DNA of 64,000 nucleotides from Coprinus comatus (GCA_034638255.1 JAWPGT010000010.1:124001-188000); one strand, 5' to 3'. Positions 1 to 12,978 are shown, numbered from the stretch's first letter. Translations and numbers: made by a program. The notes: a model not told the origin generated them from the sequence alone.

Positions 1-2035
1 TGTTCCAGATACCATGCAATCCTTTGAGAGTATTGAATCTTTTGTAAAGGCACGACCTGGTAAATAGTCATTTACTTCCTTCGGCGACTAACAAACAAAA
101 CTTATTGTGTTTCTGTGTTTAGTAATTAAGACTTTCGAGAAAGAGCTCATCGCAGGTGGTTTAAGTGCACTTCAATCACTCGTCGGCGCATCTGCCAAAG
201 GAGATATGGCAGACCCAGACGAAGTCACCCAAGTTGTGGTAAACCGGTCTGGTAGTATCTTGTCTGCTTCAACTATCATCAAGAGTGATTTCTTCTCCAA
301 CTTGCAGAAGATGACTTTACCAGAGTAAGTAATTTTTGGTTGAAACCTAAAGTTTTAAATTACCAGTTATACACAGGCGTATCGAAGGAGCTCCGAATTT
401 CCGTAGGGTACCACTACAGCTGAAACCAGTGTCGACTGGAAGCTCGGGTTCAGATTTAATGGATTTCGTAGTTGGGGAATCAAATGACGGTCAGAGCCTT
501 TGCGGAAGGTGAAATTACTCCTTTTCTTATTAACTCTGGTGCTGACCCCCTTTTAGTGGTATGCCAACTGTAGAAGGGTGAGCATCGTTTACTCCCTGCT
601 ATGTATGAATTCGAAGGCTCATGGTCTCCATAATAGGTTGAAGCGCGCGCTCCACCGGGTTGATGCAGGTCCAAATGGCAAGAACACAGTGCTCTGGACG
701 TCTTTACGAGAGGTACGTCAAGCGTAATATTTGAGAGTGCTGGACTTGAACCTAGGATTAGGAACCTGTTATATACGTTACTGGACGCCCACATGTGCTT
801 CGACTTGTCACTAAGCCACTCGAGAACGTAGAGTGCGTCTCTTTTAGTATCTTCATTTATCAAACTGAAATTAAATTTTAATACAGGGCCACGGGAATTA
901 CGACGAGCGTCGTAGAGGCAATGGAGGAAAGGTTCAAGAAGGATGTTCTTCATGAGTTGAGAGCGGGAGATGGTCGTATTCTCTTACACGATGAAGTGGA
1001 AGAACGACCTGGTGTTTTCTCGATTATACCCATCTGGGAGCATACCACAGAAACTGACATCATGACGCCTAGAGATGTGTTCGAGCTGGTCAGGATGGAA
1101 GGATATAGGGTAAGCGATACCTGTTAACACTACCCGAGCTGTCTTGTTGATTGTTCCTTGCTATCTTATATTACCAACAGATTGAATATGGACGGGTTGC
1201 AATTGTATGTATATCGACTCAGTAATCATCATTTCAACTAACATAAGTCCTCCAGACCGATGAACAAGCTCCTTTGCCTGCTGCACTTTCACAGCTTTTG
1301 GAGCTCGTGCAATCAGGTTTGCCTAAAACCAGTGACTTCATATTCAATTGTCAGATGGGTAGAGGAAGAACAACTACTGGAATGATCACGGCCTGCTTGA
1401 TTGCATCAACACAGCAATGGAACAAACAGGAACAACAACTGACGGAATATGAACCTTTAACCGAAGCTGAGATCTATGACCCCATTGATGGTCCGTCGGA
1501 AGAGGAAGCGTACCTCCAGGGTGCTGTGCTTTTGTATCACTGTTAACTCTTACGCGCTGACGCATTTTCTGTAGGTGAATACAAGACTATCCTACAGCTT
1601 GTTGGAGTATTGTCCCATGGTAAAGTCGCGAAACGCTTGACGGACCGAGCAGTCGACCTTATGCAAGATGTCCAAAACTTGCGCAAAGCGATATACGAGT
1701 ACGTCGTATATAACCTTTACTAATATCCAAGTTCTCATATGGTCATGTCGTCATCAGTTACAAACTTAAAGTTGAGGCTTGCGAGAAGGGCAGTGCAAAA
1801 GAACGCAACTTACGACACGTAACCGTGAATTATTTGTACGCGTTTCATCATCATTTTGTCACTAAAATTTACCAATTTTTTCTTTCGAAACAGGTATCGA
1901 TATGGTACTCTCATTGTGTTTGCTAACTATCTCATTGAGATGAGAGAAGGAGAAGGACCGGAAGTGACCTTCCCTGAATGGTTACATGAACATCGTGAGA
2001 TTACGAAATTGCTTGAGCGTAGATCCCTTGATTAG
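1..2035 (+). CDS. Paladin-like (PTP-like phytase domain) protein, 3' part
   Basis: This is the C-terminal part of a multi-exon gene that begins before the window. The last PTP-like repeat is complete: it opens with a segment reading WTSLREEPVIYVTGRPHVLR (about 700-830) and carries the P-loop CQMGRGR, a CX5R phosphatase signature, near 1350-1370. The end of a previous repeat (PNFRRVPLQ) is seen near 395-420. Fungal paladin homologues have several such repeats and are annotated as inositol-hexakisphosphate or PTP-like phytase proteins; whether they are active enzymes is unclear. Introns are short (for example after 328 and around 1546-1574), and frames join across them. The stop is TAG at 2033-2035. 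The family call is good; substrate and cellular role are not shown by the sequence. Confidence 0.8.
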
Positions 2036-2274
2036 ATCTTTGATCCGTTGTACCATAATTAGAATTTAGCACCATGTATTTTTACGCTTCCGAATTTCTT
2101 GAAAAAGATAATATAATGCAGCAGAATAAACAATCTAGCGTACAACCCAGGAAACTGACTAAACATATACAAAAAGGAAGAAACTAGGCGATAAGTATGT
2201 ATAAAATTCTGTGCTTCTACAGTTGCCCATATAATGGACCACATCCTTTCCTACATGGTGTCTATGGTATGGAA

Positions 2275-3027
2275 TCAGTCGATATTCCGTCCCGATTGGA
2301 GAACTATTGTTGCAACGATGGCTATTTCCAGTAAGCCTGCTTGAACAGCTTCAACAGACATTTCCAATGATAATGTTCCAGACTGTCGCTGGATCTTCAG
2401 GAGATATGTCGCTGGGGGTAAATTAAACTGATGTAACTGACGAAAAAAACATCAGCGATGACGTTCACACTTGTAAAACTATCTTGCCTACATGAATGGA
2501 ATCACCGACAGGCGTCCAAACATATTTAAGTCCTCGTACTTGCATAATTCTAGAGCTGTGAACGTTTTAAATGTCGGTGTGAATTTTTCTTCTCAAAGGT
2601 TGAGCGCTGAGCGCTGGGCATTGGAGACTAACCTTTGTGTACTCGAAAGCTGTAGCCACTGTGCCACATATTGACTTGGCAGAAAACCCGGTATTTCAAC
2701 AACAGGTCGACTATGCCATTCAATTGTCCCCATGACCTCTCCATCATATTTCTTGAAGACAGTAACATGAGGTTGTAGTGCTATGCTTGTTGTAATATCC
2801 AAGTATTTTCTTGAACCAGGTCCATAAACACCACAGTTCAATATAGAAGTGGTCGAGTAAGTAAAGTGGAAAACGAGTTTTTGAGGAGAATCAGTTGGAT
2901 ATGGGTATGGTAATGCGCCGAGGATAGATGGTTGGATAGCAGTTGTGTTTGCAGAACGTTCTGGATTGAGAGATTGAGGGTTTTCGGGGTTGTACCAACC
3001 TCCTTGAGCATATGGGTTGCTGTACAT
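2275..3027 (-). CDS. DUF6593 family protein
   Basis: A small basidiomycete-type protein starting MYSNPYAQGGWYNPENPQ, then a beta-rich DUF6593 pattern: LVFHFTYSTTSILNCGVYGP, an ITTS strand, GTIEWHSRPVVEIPG and VAQWLQLS. Spliced downstream segments supply GLKYVWTPVGDSIH and then LHQFNLPPATYLLKIQRQSG, ending in VLQSGRNID, a typical DUF6593 terminus. Stop at 2275-2277. At least two introns lie in the 3' half (about 2525-2610 and 2435-2490). The family is abundant in Agaricomycetes and has no established function. A TATA-like element lies about 100 bases upstream. Confidence 0.75.
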
Positions 3028-3122
3028 AGTTGAAAAAAGGAGAGTAGTGAAGAGTTGGTGCTTGGGAGAACAAATAACTTTTACAAGTTGTGTTGTTGGA
3101 CATATGAGCTTTGTGTTGTGTC

Positions 3123-3130
3123 TTTATATA
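3123..3130 (-). promoter_or_regulatory. TATA-like element of the DUF6593 gene
   Basis: On the minus strand the sequence reads TATATAAA, about 95-100 bases upstream of the ATG at 3027. The spacing fits a core promoter. Inferred from sequence only. Confidence 0.4.
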
Positions 3131-5095
3131 CTAGACCTTTTTTGCTATGCTTAATGTCGATCACTGAGGAAGATCCTTCGAATACTGGATCAGAATGTAC
3201 ATCCCTGGATAGAGATGTGTTTCGGAACCTGAAGCGTGCAGTTTTACAGAGTGTGGCGATAATTAACTATTTCTATCGGATTATTCGGTACGCTCAGAAG
3301 AGAACCACGCGCCTCAAATTATTGGGCTGTGGTCTGATATCAGATAGTTTCATAAAGAGTCATTATCCAGGTTAACGAAGTCGCCTCCTACATAGTACAC
3401 AGTGTTCGGAGACCGCTGAGAAACCCAGAAAAAATGGCGCAGTGAATGCTACGAGGGGTTGATACAAGTCGTACCAATGATGCTGTGAAAAATACAATAG
3501 GGACGGATTCAGTGACGATGTGACCTGCTCCGAAAATCTTGCCAACCTTGTCCCCATTTGATCAAGGTTTCTGACGAGGCCTTCCCACAATTATTATTTT
3601 TAAAAGTTAAGCGCTTGAGTTCAAAGACCTGATGGTGCACACATTGCAGATACTTTGTGTCACATTGACCCCATATCCAGTGTACACCAATGTGGGCGAT
3701 CTCCCAACCCCCTTGTAACCCCCGACACTCCCGGTTCCCCAGGGATGTGCACGATCTTTATTTTAGGATAAGTACAGGATTCGACCCTGTCACCTTTGTG
3801 TGATAAATGTATACAATTGACCCCGAATACGAGATTGTGGCACACTATCAACATACTATATACTATGTTTGGACATTGTCTAAACAACTATGTGTGTCTC
3901 GACACTGTTACGTAGTTCCACACCGGGTTCTGGGACACAATGTACATATTTAGGTCTCGCCGACTGTATCTTCTGTACATTTGATTCTTTTAGATATTAC
4001 CAGAGGTCGTAACTAAAGTTATTTCGTCATTAGTTCAATTAAAGGGTAAAAAGTTGGTGTAGCAGTTTAATCCTATGAGCGCGGCTGCACAGTCCCAAGT
4101 TACTAGAGCAACCAAAGTTCCACTCTGGAGTCTAAAGCGGTACGACCCCACGGGCCACGGGTAGTCCAACGCTCACGCTTGTAGGTTTCACTTTAGACAC
4201 TGAATCGTTACAGTTGCTATGTCTGAGCAGGTCTGAGTGTCACGAACGCGGTCGGCGAACGAATGATCCCGACGTCGAATGTTTGAGCGTTGAACAGTAA
4301 GGAACTAGCGATGAAGTTGGTATAGTACTAGGAGTCCGAGTCGATGGCATCACTGGCCAGTGCATGGTAATGTAAGAACTACACAATAGGATATACCTCC
4401 TCAACCTCATCGGGCACAAAAAACGTATGGTAACTTGACGACCAATCAATGATCCGGTAGGAATTTTTGGCGGGATATATCATAGTGCCATGTTTTCGAT
4501 AAACTATGAAACAGTTGATGCATTGATGAATGGCGTCTCGTATTTTTTGACTCTTTCAACTAATTATTTATTTCCAGCTCCAACTTGTTAAATAAAGACA
4601 CAGTGGATAGAATAAACAGTGATTTTGACCATTTTCGAATAACAAAAAAGAAACAGAAAATAGGAATACCACCGCACTATAATACTAGGAGTCAGTTGTT
4701 ATTGTTCCGAATAGTTTGTGAATTAAAATTTTAAACCCCCACAAGTACGTGTGTTGTTTTATGGAGTGCACAAGTTATAATGTGCTTTTCTGTTGATTAT
4801 ATTAGAGACAAGTTGAATGATGGCATCCTTCACTGGAACAATAGGCAACAGTCTGTAACAGTCTGTGCTGCTCATAGCCTCAGACACATTGAAACCTAAT
4901 TCTCTGACGTCATACCGTTAAAGGAACCGGGGGCATTGATAGTGGTTTATACCATTATATAATCGTGATCAATCCACCACAAATACATACCCAGCCTACC
5001 GTAGTATATCGAGTTTCAAATCATCTGTGATAATGTCTTGCAACAATAAACAAGTCTGGTATCATTGAAATGTGGAGCACAGAGAATCAAATAAC
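3131..5095. other. Gene-poor interval
   Basis: Almost 2 kb without a gene that I can support. Short open frames here have no recognisable motif. The interval holds AT-rich stretches and a perfect 10-base tandem duplication (AACAGTCTGT twice, 4847-4866). I see no terminal repeats or transposase relic. Confidence 0.5.
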
Positions 5096-5972
5096 CTAGA
5101 AGATGGCACGGACGAGGCCACCACCAATAGCCGCACCTGGAAACATATCAATAAATTGATGCAACACAAGTAACATGATGGATAGCCTTACCGGCACCAA
5201 ATCCAACACCGCCAGCGGCAGAATGTGCCATCTATATTGCAAGTAAACGTATGATGGATAATATTATGTATCTCTGAGCATACCGTATTACCAAGTCCCC
5301 CGAATTTACTTTTCTTCTCGGCCTGACCGGGGGCCTCTTGCAGACCAATGGAGTTGGTATTGTTGTTTTGAACAGGAGCTGGGGTTGGAGGTGGTGCATC
5401 CGTGCCATGGAAGGCAGCTTTGAATGGCTTATAGATAGGCTTTCCTTTCGTTTCCTGTTCTTTAATCTTCTCAACATAGGTAGCAGGGAAAACACCCTGA
5501 CGACCATTGATACGACCGGTCCACCAATCAGCGTTGGTCTCTTCAATGATTTCAATAATGTCTCCTTGTTGTATCGATAAATCGTCACCGTCCTGGTAAA
5601 CTATCAGTATGAACTTTGAGCCACAAATATTAAATGAAGTACCTGTCCACTCCATGCCCATAGTGCGCGGGCTTGAGGAATACCTGAGGATGCGGCAGGT
5701 GATGGTGTTGGAACAGGAGCACCCCCTCGAAGTACTGCAGCGCGAGGAGTAGCACGAGGCGTAGGGGTTGGGAAAGAAGGAGCTGCTGGTGTTGGGAAAG
5801 CAGGTGAACTGTTACTTTGGACGTTTGCATCCGGGCGGGGCAATCTGGAGAGGATCTGTGCTGCGTCTGCTGCGGAAATGTAGTTCTGCGCAGCCAGAAA
5901 CTCAATGTTGCTCTCAACTTGGGAGACTATATGGGCCACCAGGGCAGCATTCTGAGGATCCGAGGGAGACAT
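5096..5972 (-). CDS. SH3-domain protein, Lsb1/Pin3-like
   Basis: The N-terminus (MSPSDPQNAALVAHIVSQVE) forms a helical region that matches the start of yeast Lsb1/Pin3: a short helix-rich segment before a Pro/Ala linker. The SH3 domain follows: ALWAWSGQ, an intron, DGDDLSIQQGDIIEII, then ADWWTGRINGRQGVFPATYVE, which contains the ALxxY-like start (with W for Y), the WW pair and the PxxY end. After a Pro-rich linker the protein ends GAGAAIGGGLVRAIF, closely resembling the Gly-rich tail of Lsb1/Pin3. In yeast these proteins bind Las17/WASP, dampen actin nucleation and influence prion maintenance. At least three introns were placed. Stop at 5096-5098. It is divergent from the ICln-like gene, with only about 140 bases between the start codons. 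Confidence 0.82.
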
Positions 5973-6112
5973 GTTGGTGGTAGAGAGGAAAAGGAGAATA
6001 GATTTATTTAATTAGCTTTATTGCGGGCAACACGGGTTAAGACAAAATTACCCCTAACCCTAGATTAGGTGAGTCGAGACAACGATCACAGAAGGTTGAT
6101 GTCCGACTAAAA

Positions 6113-6967
6113 ATGCCTTCAGTATTACCCATTACCTCCCTGCCAACCTTTGTTTCTCCAGAGGAACACTCCTCGATACTGGCCTCAACACCCACCTCTT
6201 TCAGTGATATTCCACCGGTCCTCAAACACAAAGAAGAAAACATCACAGTTATTCTAGATCCTCCTCACCCAGATTTCACAAATGCCGATCTCGAGGGAAC
6301 TCTCTATGTCCTGACGAGGTAAATAGAAAGCTATCATATACTCTTGATTCTCACCACACATACTTTGTAGTGTCCTCGTGTTTTTGTCTGACTCAGGACG
6401 TGGATTTAAAGTTGAATATCCTTCTATTACTCTTCATGCGGTCTCACGCGGCGAATCCGGGCCATCGATCTACTGTCAACTTGATGATTCAACTGCTGAC
6501 CAAAACGCCGCTCATGAAGAACAATTCACTGATATGACGGAGCTTAATCTGGTCCCTAACAATCTAGAATCGTGTTTGTCTTACCAATTTTCCAACCATG
6601 ATTTTGCTTTCTGAATCTTCTATTACAGTGGAATCTATTTTTGAAGCCTTATCACTATGTGCATCGTTGCACCCAGATGAGATTAACGATGACGAAGATG
6701 ACCTCGACGATGCTTTCATCGATGCAAGCACAGCCAACTTCGAAACCTTCAACGGAGATGAGGATGAGGAACTTAGTGAAGTTGGGAGGGTGCGCAGCGA
6801 TTTCATCAACAATAACCGTTATGCGCCGTACTAGACCATCCTTTTCTGCTTCATGTCTACAGGCTGCCCTTGCTCATCTAGAATCAATTATCTATGACCC
6901 CTTCGAGGATACAGAAGAGGATGCAGAAGAAGTTGTTACAGGAGCGACTCAAAATTCAAGCATGTGA
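6113..6967 (+). CDS. ICln/Lot5-type protein (Voldacs family)
   Basis: The spliced protein has a PH-like pICln core: GTLYVLTR, an intron, VFLSDSGRGFKVEYPSITLH, SIYCQLDD, then TELNLVP followed by an acidic segment and SIFEALSLCASLHPD. This order matches 'regulator of volume decrease after cellular swelling' proteins (ICln, yeast Lot5). In animals ICln is a methylosome assembly chaperone for Sm proteins; that role here is by family only. The final exon is best joined from VGR (donor after 6799) to AALAHLESIIYDPFED (from 6863), ending at 6967. Reading through instead would stop at 6834. Three introns are inferred. The acidic tail is typical of the family. Confidence 0.8.
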
Positions 6968-7068
6968 AAAATATAATTGATCGCTATAGTTAAGCCGTGA
7001 TTGACTACAGACATAAAACTACAAAGCAAAAAACGAAAAGACAATAGCGAATGAAAATGAAATTGAGA

Positions 7069-10000
7069 TTATGAGTTTTTCCCAAACCCAGCCCAATTAC
7101 CACCAAATGGACTTGACGTGGTGGGCACATTATTACTTGGTGTAGGAGTTGTTGGCATAGAGGTCAATGACATAAAGGTTTTTGGAGTTGATGGTGTAGC
7201 AGTCAATGGTACGAATGATGTTGTGGTAGGTTGCTTAGCGGTCAGCGGTATGAATGATGTCGGGGTCGATGGCTTAGCAGTCAACGGTACGAATGGTGTG
7301 GGCGTGGCAGTCAACGGTACAAAAGATTTCGTACTGGATGATGACGATGTGGCAGCCAACGGCACGAAAGATACTGGGGGTTTAACCTCTGCTGCAAGCT
7401 TTGTCAACGGTGGATTATTAAAACTCGGCAATGGTCCCCAGTCAAAGCTAGGGGCAGGAGAAGTCACACCCGTGGAGCTTTTCTTGAGAGGTACAGAGTT
7501 GTGTTTCTTAGCTGACCCTCCGCCTCGCCTTGAACTTGGTAGGGGTGAGCCAGGGTTGAAATTATCCTCAGGCAATGTCCAACTCATCTCTGGGGTTGGG
7601 GTTTCAGCTTCTTCTGTGGACGAAGTTGAAGCCTCTTTTTGCGGTGTTTGGAACACAGTTGGAGGTGAGGGTGCCAAGGCAGCCTTTTTATTCAGAATAG
7701 GTTCTTTGCGAACTTTGAGAAGTGCGTTCTTCAGTTTATGCGCAGATCTTTCTGCATTAAGAGCTGCAGCGGTGGTATTAGCCACATGAGGAGTAACTGC
7801 AATAGTCCGTGGTCGGTGATCAGGAAGGCGGTTGTCACGAGTGTCTGAAGGCACGTTTGTTGTGGGCGTGATAGTCAGATTTGCCACTTTGCTGGACAGC
7901 TTCGTGATTTCTTCACTTTGTTGCTGAATGACAATATCGATGTTGCGGTAGGTCCTATTAATGACGTCCAGAGTGGGTGCTCTGTGATAAAGAGTCAGTA
8001 ACTTGGAGACTATGTGTGATTGGAAAAGACCTGCCTGATGGAAGGTTTGCCTGTGGCTGCCTGTGACAATTTTTTCTTATACTCCTGAAGATTGCCCTCT
8101 AGTTTCTGCACACGATCTCGCATGGCCTAGAGAAATATAGAATGCGACAGAGTTCTTATAATAGTTTTTCTCATAAGACTTACCCTGATGCTACGGCGGA
8201 GTTGTTGTTGCGTCTCGAGATGCTCAGGTCCCAGGGCGCGGGTGGATAACATCTTGGCAAATTCCTTGTCAGTCTTTGCTTTATTGAACCTTGCAATTTC
8301 TTCGCGTCTTGTGTGTGCTAATTGTATATGAGTAAAAACAATCCCCAAAATAACTTGGGACTTACCTTTCAGCATATTACTATTCAACTCACGCAAAGCC
8401 TCCTTGAATTGTTCCTTTGTGTCCTTTAATTCTACGAGATCCTTCTCAAACGTTAATAACATTTGCCCGAATAGTGTAAGGTCTCCTAGGCCCCACTTGC
8501 TTGCATCTCCCAGATCTGACTTTTGTCGTGAACCCCCTCGGGGCTTGTTTAGCTCATCACGCTTCGCACTTGCTTTTCTAGCCAGCTCAGACAGCTGATC
8601 AACTGTAGTTAGTATTTCGTTAATATCCAGTCCAAAAAATCCTTTCTTACTTCTTTAAGTTCTCCTTCAAGGCTAGCAACCAGCAAAGCACATTCCTTTT
8701 GCATCCCAACTTCCACTGAGACTTTTGGTGGTACGGGTGCAAGTGCAGGTTTTCCGGTTCCTTGAGTAACAGGCGCTTTACCAAACAGTGAACCTGGCTT
8801 GATGCTGGCGAAAGAGGTTAGTCCAGCGGTTCCAGAGGCCTTTCCTTGAGGAGGAGTTGAAAGCCCTGTTACGGGTTTCGATGCAAATGGGGAACCTGTG
8901 TTTAAATCTGATATAGGAACAGGCGTTGCAGGACTACTGGTGGGAACACTTGGCTGGGCAGGTCTATCAGGAGTGTTAGAGAGTGCAGGTGCGGTAGCTG
9001 GCCGTTTGATCTCGGCTTTGCTATCAGGTTTGGCAAAGATGCTTCCAGAACTTGATGGAGTGGGACCAACCGGGGTAGAACCAGAAGCTAGAGAGAGTGC
9101 GGATTTGCCTGGAACAGCAAGTTCGGGTTTGGGCGCCATCAAAGGAGTGGTAGTCGTCTTTAATGGCCCGAAGACGGATAATAAAGGAGGTGTTTTTGGT
9201 CGATTGTCCATAACTTCGTTTGAATCCTCCTGTTTAATCGGTCCTTTCGTTAAAGACTTTGGTGATGCATTTAGTTTTGACTTGATCTCCCCCTCTTCTT
9301 CTCCATCATCTCCAGAAAGTGGTGTGGCTGCCAAAGGAGAACTGCGCGCTGGACGTGTGCTGGGGCGACCAAGACCAAGGCTATGCGATGGAGGCGTCGT
9401 AGGCCTCGGAGAAGGAGTTTTAGAGGATATAGACTTGTTTTCCATTTCAGGTGAGCCAGGAGGCGTGGTACTTTCTTCTTCAGGTACTTTGATATTTTCC
9501 GTGTCTTCAGTAGGACTTGCTGATGGAGTTATTTGGATTGAAGGAATTTCAGGTTGAGGCGTTGATGAGCCTGACTTGTCTGAAGGTGATTTTCCCGGAA
9601 CGGCCTTGTCTTTCCCCTTCTCTGGAATTTCACCTTCTTCCTCCTCGTGCTCCTCCTCGTCTACCTCTTCTATCTCACTTAAATCAGATGATAAGAAAGA
9701 ATTTATGTCGTCATTGTCTCCATCAATATCTCTCTCCTCTCCTTCCTCTTCCTCTTCCTCTTCCTCATCAGCGCCAACATCCACAAAAGAACCGCCCACG
9801 GAAGAGATGTTACCAACGGATTCATCTCCTGCTATTTGGACAGTATTTTCTGTTGCAATCGGTGTAGTTGATCCAGGAACCGGTTGTGTAGGTGTTGTAG
9901 AGACGTTCGCATTGGGACTTCTCGTGGGCGTCGTTGTCTCAGCAGTGAATACTGATTTCGTCGGGGTAGAGGGTGCTATAGCGATATCTTTTTCGCCACT

Positions 10001-12978
10001 CTTCAATAAATCAGAAAATGAAGTTCCTTGGCCGGCAAGAGCCGCGAATGCTGAGCCTGAGCCACTAAATGCACTAAATGCACCAGTAGCGGGAGCTTTT
10101 GGCGGTGTAGTGCTTGGAGCGAAAGCTGACTTGGTAGCCCCCAACTGCGATGGCGCACCAAAGGCTGAGATTGCAGGTTTAGCACCGAGTTGGGATGTTG
10201 TACCAAAGGCAGGAGATGTAGAGGATGTTGAAGATAACGGTTTAAAGGCTGAGGAAGTGCCCGCGCTACCGAACGCAGTAACTGTGGGCTTGTCTTCGGG
10301 CTTCTTGAAGAATGGAGAGGATTGATTGTTATTAAAAGCGCCAAACCCGGTTGCAGGCTTGAGAATGGATGAGCTACCGAGAGTGCTAGGAACGGGATCT
10401 ACTTTTTTCGTTTCGGGTGATAAGATTTTAGTAGGTACTTGCGGCGCTGGTAACTCTGGAGAAGAAGGTGGGGATAAGACAGTAACAGGCGGTTTTGTTG
10501 GACTGCTACTGAGAGTTGATGTGACCATTGATGAAGGTTCAATATCTGTTCTAGGAGCACTGTTTGCAAAACTACTGCTCGAGCCAGATCCTGCAAATAC
10601 AGAGGTCGAAGTACTGCCTACGTTCAATGGATTGGAAGCAAAAGCAGAACCTGAGGTTGCTTTATTTTCCTGTGGGGTAGAACTAAATGGACTTGGGCCG
10701 GGCAATGCGAAGGCACATAAAGGATTGGAGTTAGATTTGGACTGTGAGGTAAATGCAGCAGGAGAAGATGCAAATGCTGCAAATCCTCCCGTTGATACAG
10801 CTGTAACTGGTGGTGGAATGGGTTTTGCAAATGCGCTTTGACCGAGGCTGGATTGGCCGAATGTCGGTTGTTGGCCAAACCCTGTTTTTCCAAAAGCAGA
10901 TTGTCCTGTATCCGTGCTGGAAGGAATACTCGAAAAAGCGGATACAACTTTGTTTTCTGGAGGGTTGGCAAATGCAGATCCTACATTACTAAAAGCGCCA
11001 AAGCCGGTGGCGGGCTTAATGATTCCACCAAACGCAGAGGTGATTGGTTGACTTGTAGATGGTGCTGATTCAAAAGATCCAAAGACACTTGGTTTGGAAC
11101 TCTGATTGTTAGAAGCAGCACTATCCATACCGAGAGATAGGCCCCCAAAGGAAGTGGTACCATCAGACATTGACGTCTCCCTTGTCATTGAGGTATTTGT
11201 TTCGGGAGGGGAAGATGCCGCAGAGCCTACAATGAAGCTTGGTCCGCCAAATACATTAGTCACACCAGATACTGAGGCAAGGCTACTGAAGGCATTCACA
11301 GGAGTGCTGCCAAAGTTAGATGAAGCGAATACAGATGGCCGACCAGCAAGCGACCCGAATGCCGAGGGTTGACCAAAGGCAGGTGTAGATGTCTGCCCAA
11401 ATACACTTGCAGGCTGCGATGAGGTTGTGCCGAAAGGCGAGGAAGACTGGCCTTCACCCACTCCAGAAGATTTGAAAGCGGATGCCGTGGACGTTTGAGC
11501 GTAGTCTCTTTCGTTCATGGCAGAATCTTGCATCATGTCATTCGAAACCGATGTGTTTAAGACCTCTAATATTGCTGATGTTGTTATCATCTTTGAGTAC
11601 GGTTGTGTGTGGTGAATTTGCCAGGCCTGTAATGACCCATCATCGAGATAAGCATACATAATCGGCATGGAACTCTTGGAGTCCGTGAGGTCCACATCTA
11701 AGTTAAGCAAAGTCGTCTCCTCGGTATTTTTGTCGAGAGGTAGAGAAAGCGGATTCTCTTGTGAGGCTTGATGCCACTGCCCATTAGCACCACCAAGTAT
11801 CTCAAAATCCACAGATGCTTCATCACCAACCACTACCAAAGACATCTGGTCTTCGAACTGCGGAAGAATAAGCGTATGCGAGGATTGGCGACGGTCGGAC
11901 ATAACGAATGGATGGAGTGCGTTGGAAACGGTCAAAACGTTCGACCTGATATCCAAATAAACAAATTGTTGAACAGATTCGCCCTCATTAGCAATCTGTG
12001 GTGCATAAGACAGCCTGAAAGTATGGCCAGGAGTCAACCAGTTGATTGCAACTAGTCGCCCCTCGAAGGCAGGGGGAATATGTTTGTTTGGAGCGGTTTT
12101 GTTGTTGGGAGCATATGTCAAGATATCACCTGTCTGTAAACCAATAGCGAGGTGCTTGCCTTTCGGCGACCACGACACTGATCCAAGGTTAATAAAGCAT
12201 TATACAAAAGGCGCAATGCACGTACCCGATACTGGAACAGTACTTATATCTGTTGGTGCCCATCCCCCTCGAGATTCCAACATGGTATTAAGTAGTTGGA
12301 CTTTTCCATCACTGCGAACAACAGCAATTAGGTCGGCAAGTTCTGGTTCCACTGCTGGATTTGGAGAAATTTGTCGTAGCGCGCTTGTTTCGCTGGTATA
12401 TCTTTGAAGAGGTGTAATAGGATCGTCCCCGGACGAGAACAACTCTGCAGTATCAAATACGAAGATTGTTCCCTGGTCGAGGCCAACAACTAGACGAGTG
12501 TCGTTATGAGCAAAGACAATGATGGTGGGCAATCCATATTCCATAGAGAGATCTCGCTGTGGCAGAAAGAGAATATTGTCTGATTCGAATTTCTCCGCAG
12601 CTTCTCTTAGTTGGGTTAAGGGTGAAAAAATAATATCTGAGAGGTCGTTGGGTAAGTAATAAGCGTAAACACTTGACTTGAAATATGCACTACCTCGTTC
12701 ATCCCCAATATTCCTTATAGCAGCAAACCATCCCTTTGAATTAGCGACGGCGAACGGAAGGTAAGTTATGTACGGGTTGAGTTCGAAAGGGCGGGATAGA
12801 TAGGCACGCGTTTGTTTATTGAGGAGGCGGAAGGTAGGGTACTGGGCAGGATGAGGTTCTGTTTGAGTGCAATGGTGGACTGACTTACATTGAACCCATC
12901 AGAAGGACACTCTCGTCTGTTTGAGTCTACTGTGACTTGAGAGTGAGAAGGGCGTGATATCGGCGTGTATTCGTCCAT
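7069..12978 (-). CDS. NUP159: Nucleoporin Nup159/Nup214 homologue
   Basis: A large nuclear pore protein. The start ATG is at 12976-12978 (MDEYTPISRPSHSQ). The first exons encode a WD-like beta-propeller (WSPKGKHLAIGLQTGDILTY; segments naming LVVGLDQGTIFVFDTAELF). In the family this propeller docks the mRNA export helicase Dbp5 on the cytoplasmic face of the pore. One exon of about 3.5 kb (8609-12178) then carries dozens of FG motifs (SAFG, SVFG, GFG) in a Ser/Thr/Pro-rich context and an acidic block with runs of Glu. The last exons give a coiled-coil segment (ARRAIRAMRDRVQKLEG-like helices, about 7890-8600), which in yeast tethers to Nup82. A tail with FVPLTA repeats follows. Stop at 7069. 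Introns cluster at both ends, while the FG region has none. It is divergent from the Nudix gene. Confidence 0.9.
7164..7380 (-). repeat. FVPLTA repeat tract in the Nup159 tail
   Basis: Six imperfect copies of a unit around FVPLTA (FVPLAA, FVPLTA, FVPLTA, FIPLTA, FVPLTA, FMSLTS), separated by Ser/Thr/Pro spacers of 4-9 residues. It lies near the C-terminus, outside the FG region, and is seen directly in the translated minus strand. Confidence 0.85.

Noticed and set aside
3055..3375. Plus-strand frame of 106 codons
   Set aside because: Overlaps the promoter of the DUF6593 gene, no domain, and its first codon is not ATG.
3700..3800. tRNA-like B box (GATTCGACCC)
   Set aside because: No A box at proper spacing and no cloverleaf could be drawn.
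7118..7789. Long plus-strand open frame opposite the NUP159 3' exon
   Set aside because: It is the antisense of a low-complexity Ser/Thr/Pro exon; no motif, and the minus strand is clearly coding.
8898..10841. Several long plus-strand open frames opposite the FG region
   Set aside because: Antisense of FG repeats gives biased open frames; the FG and acidic blocks on the minus strand explain them.
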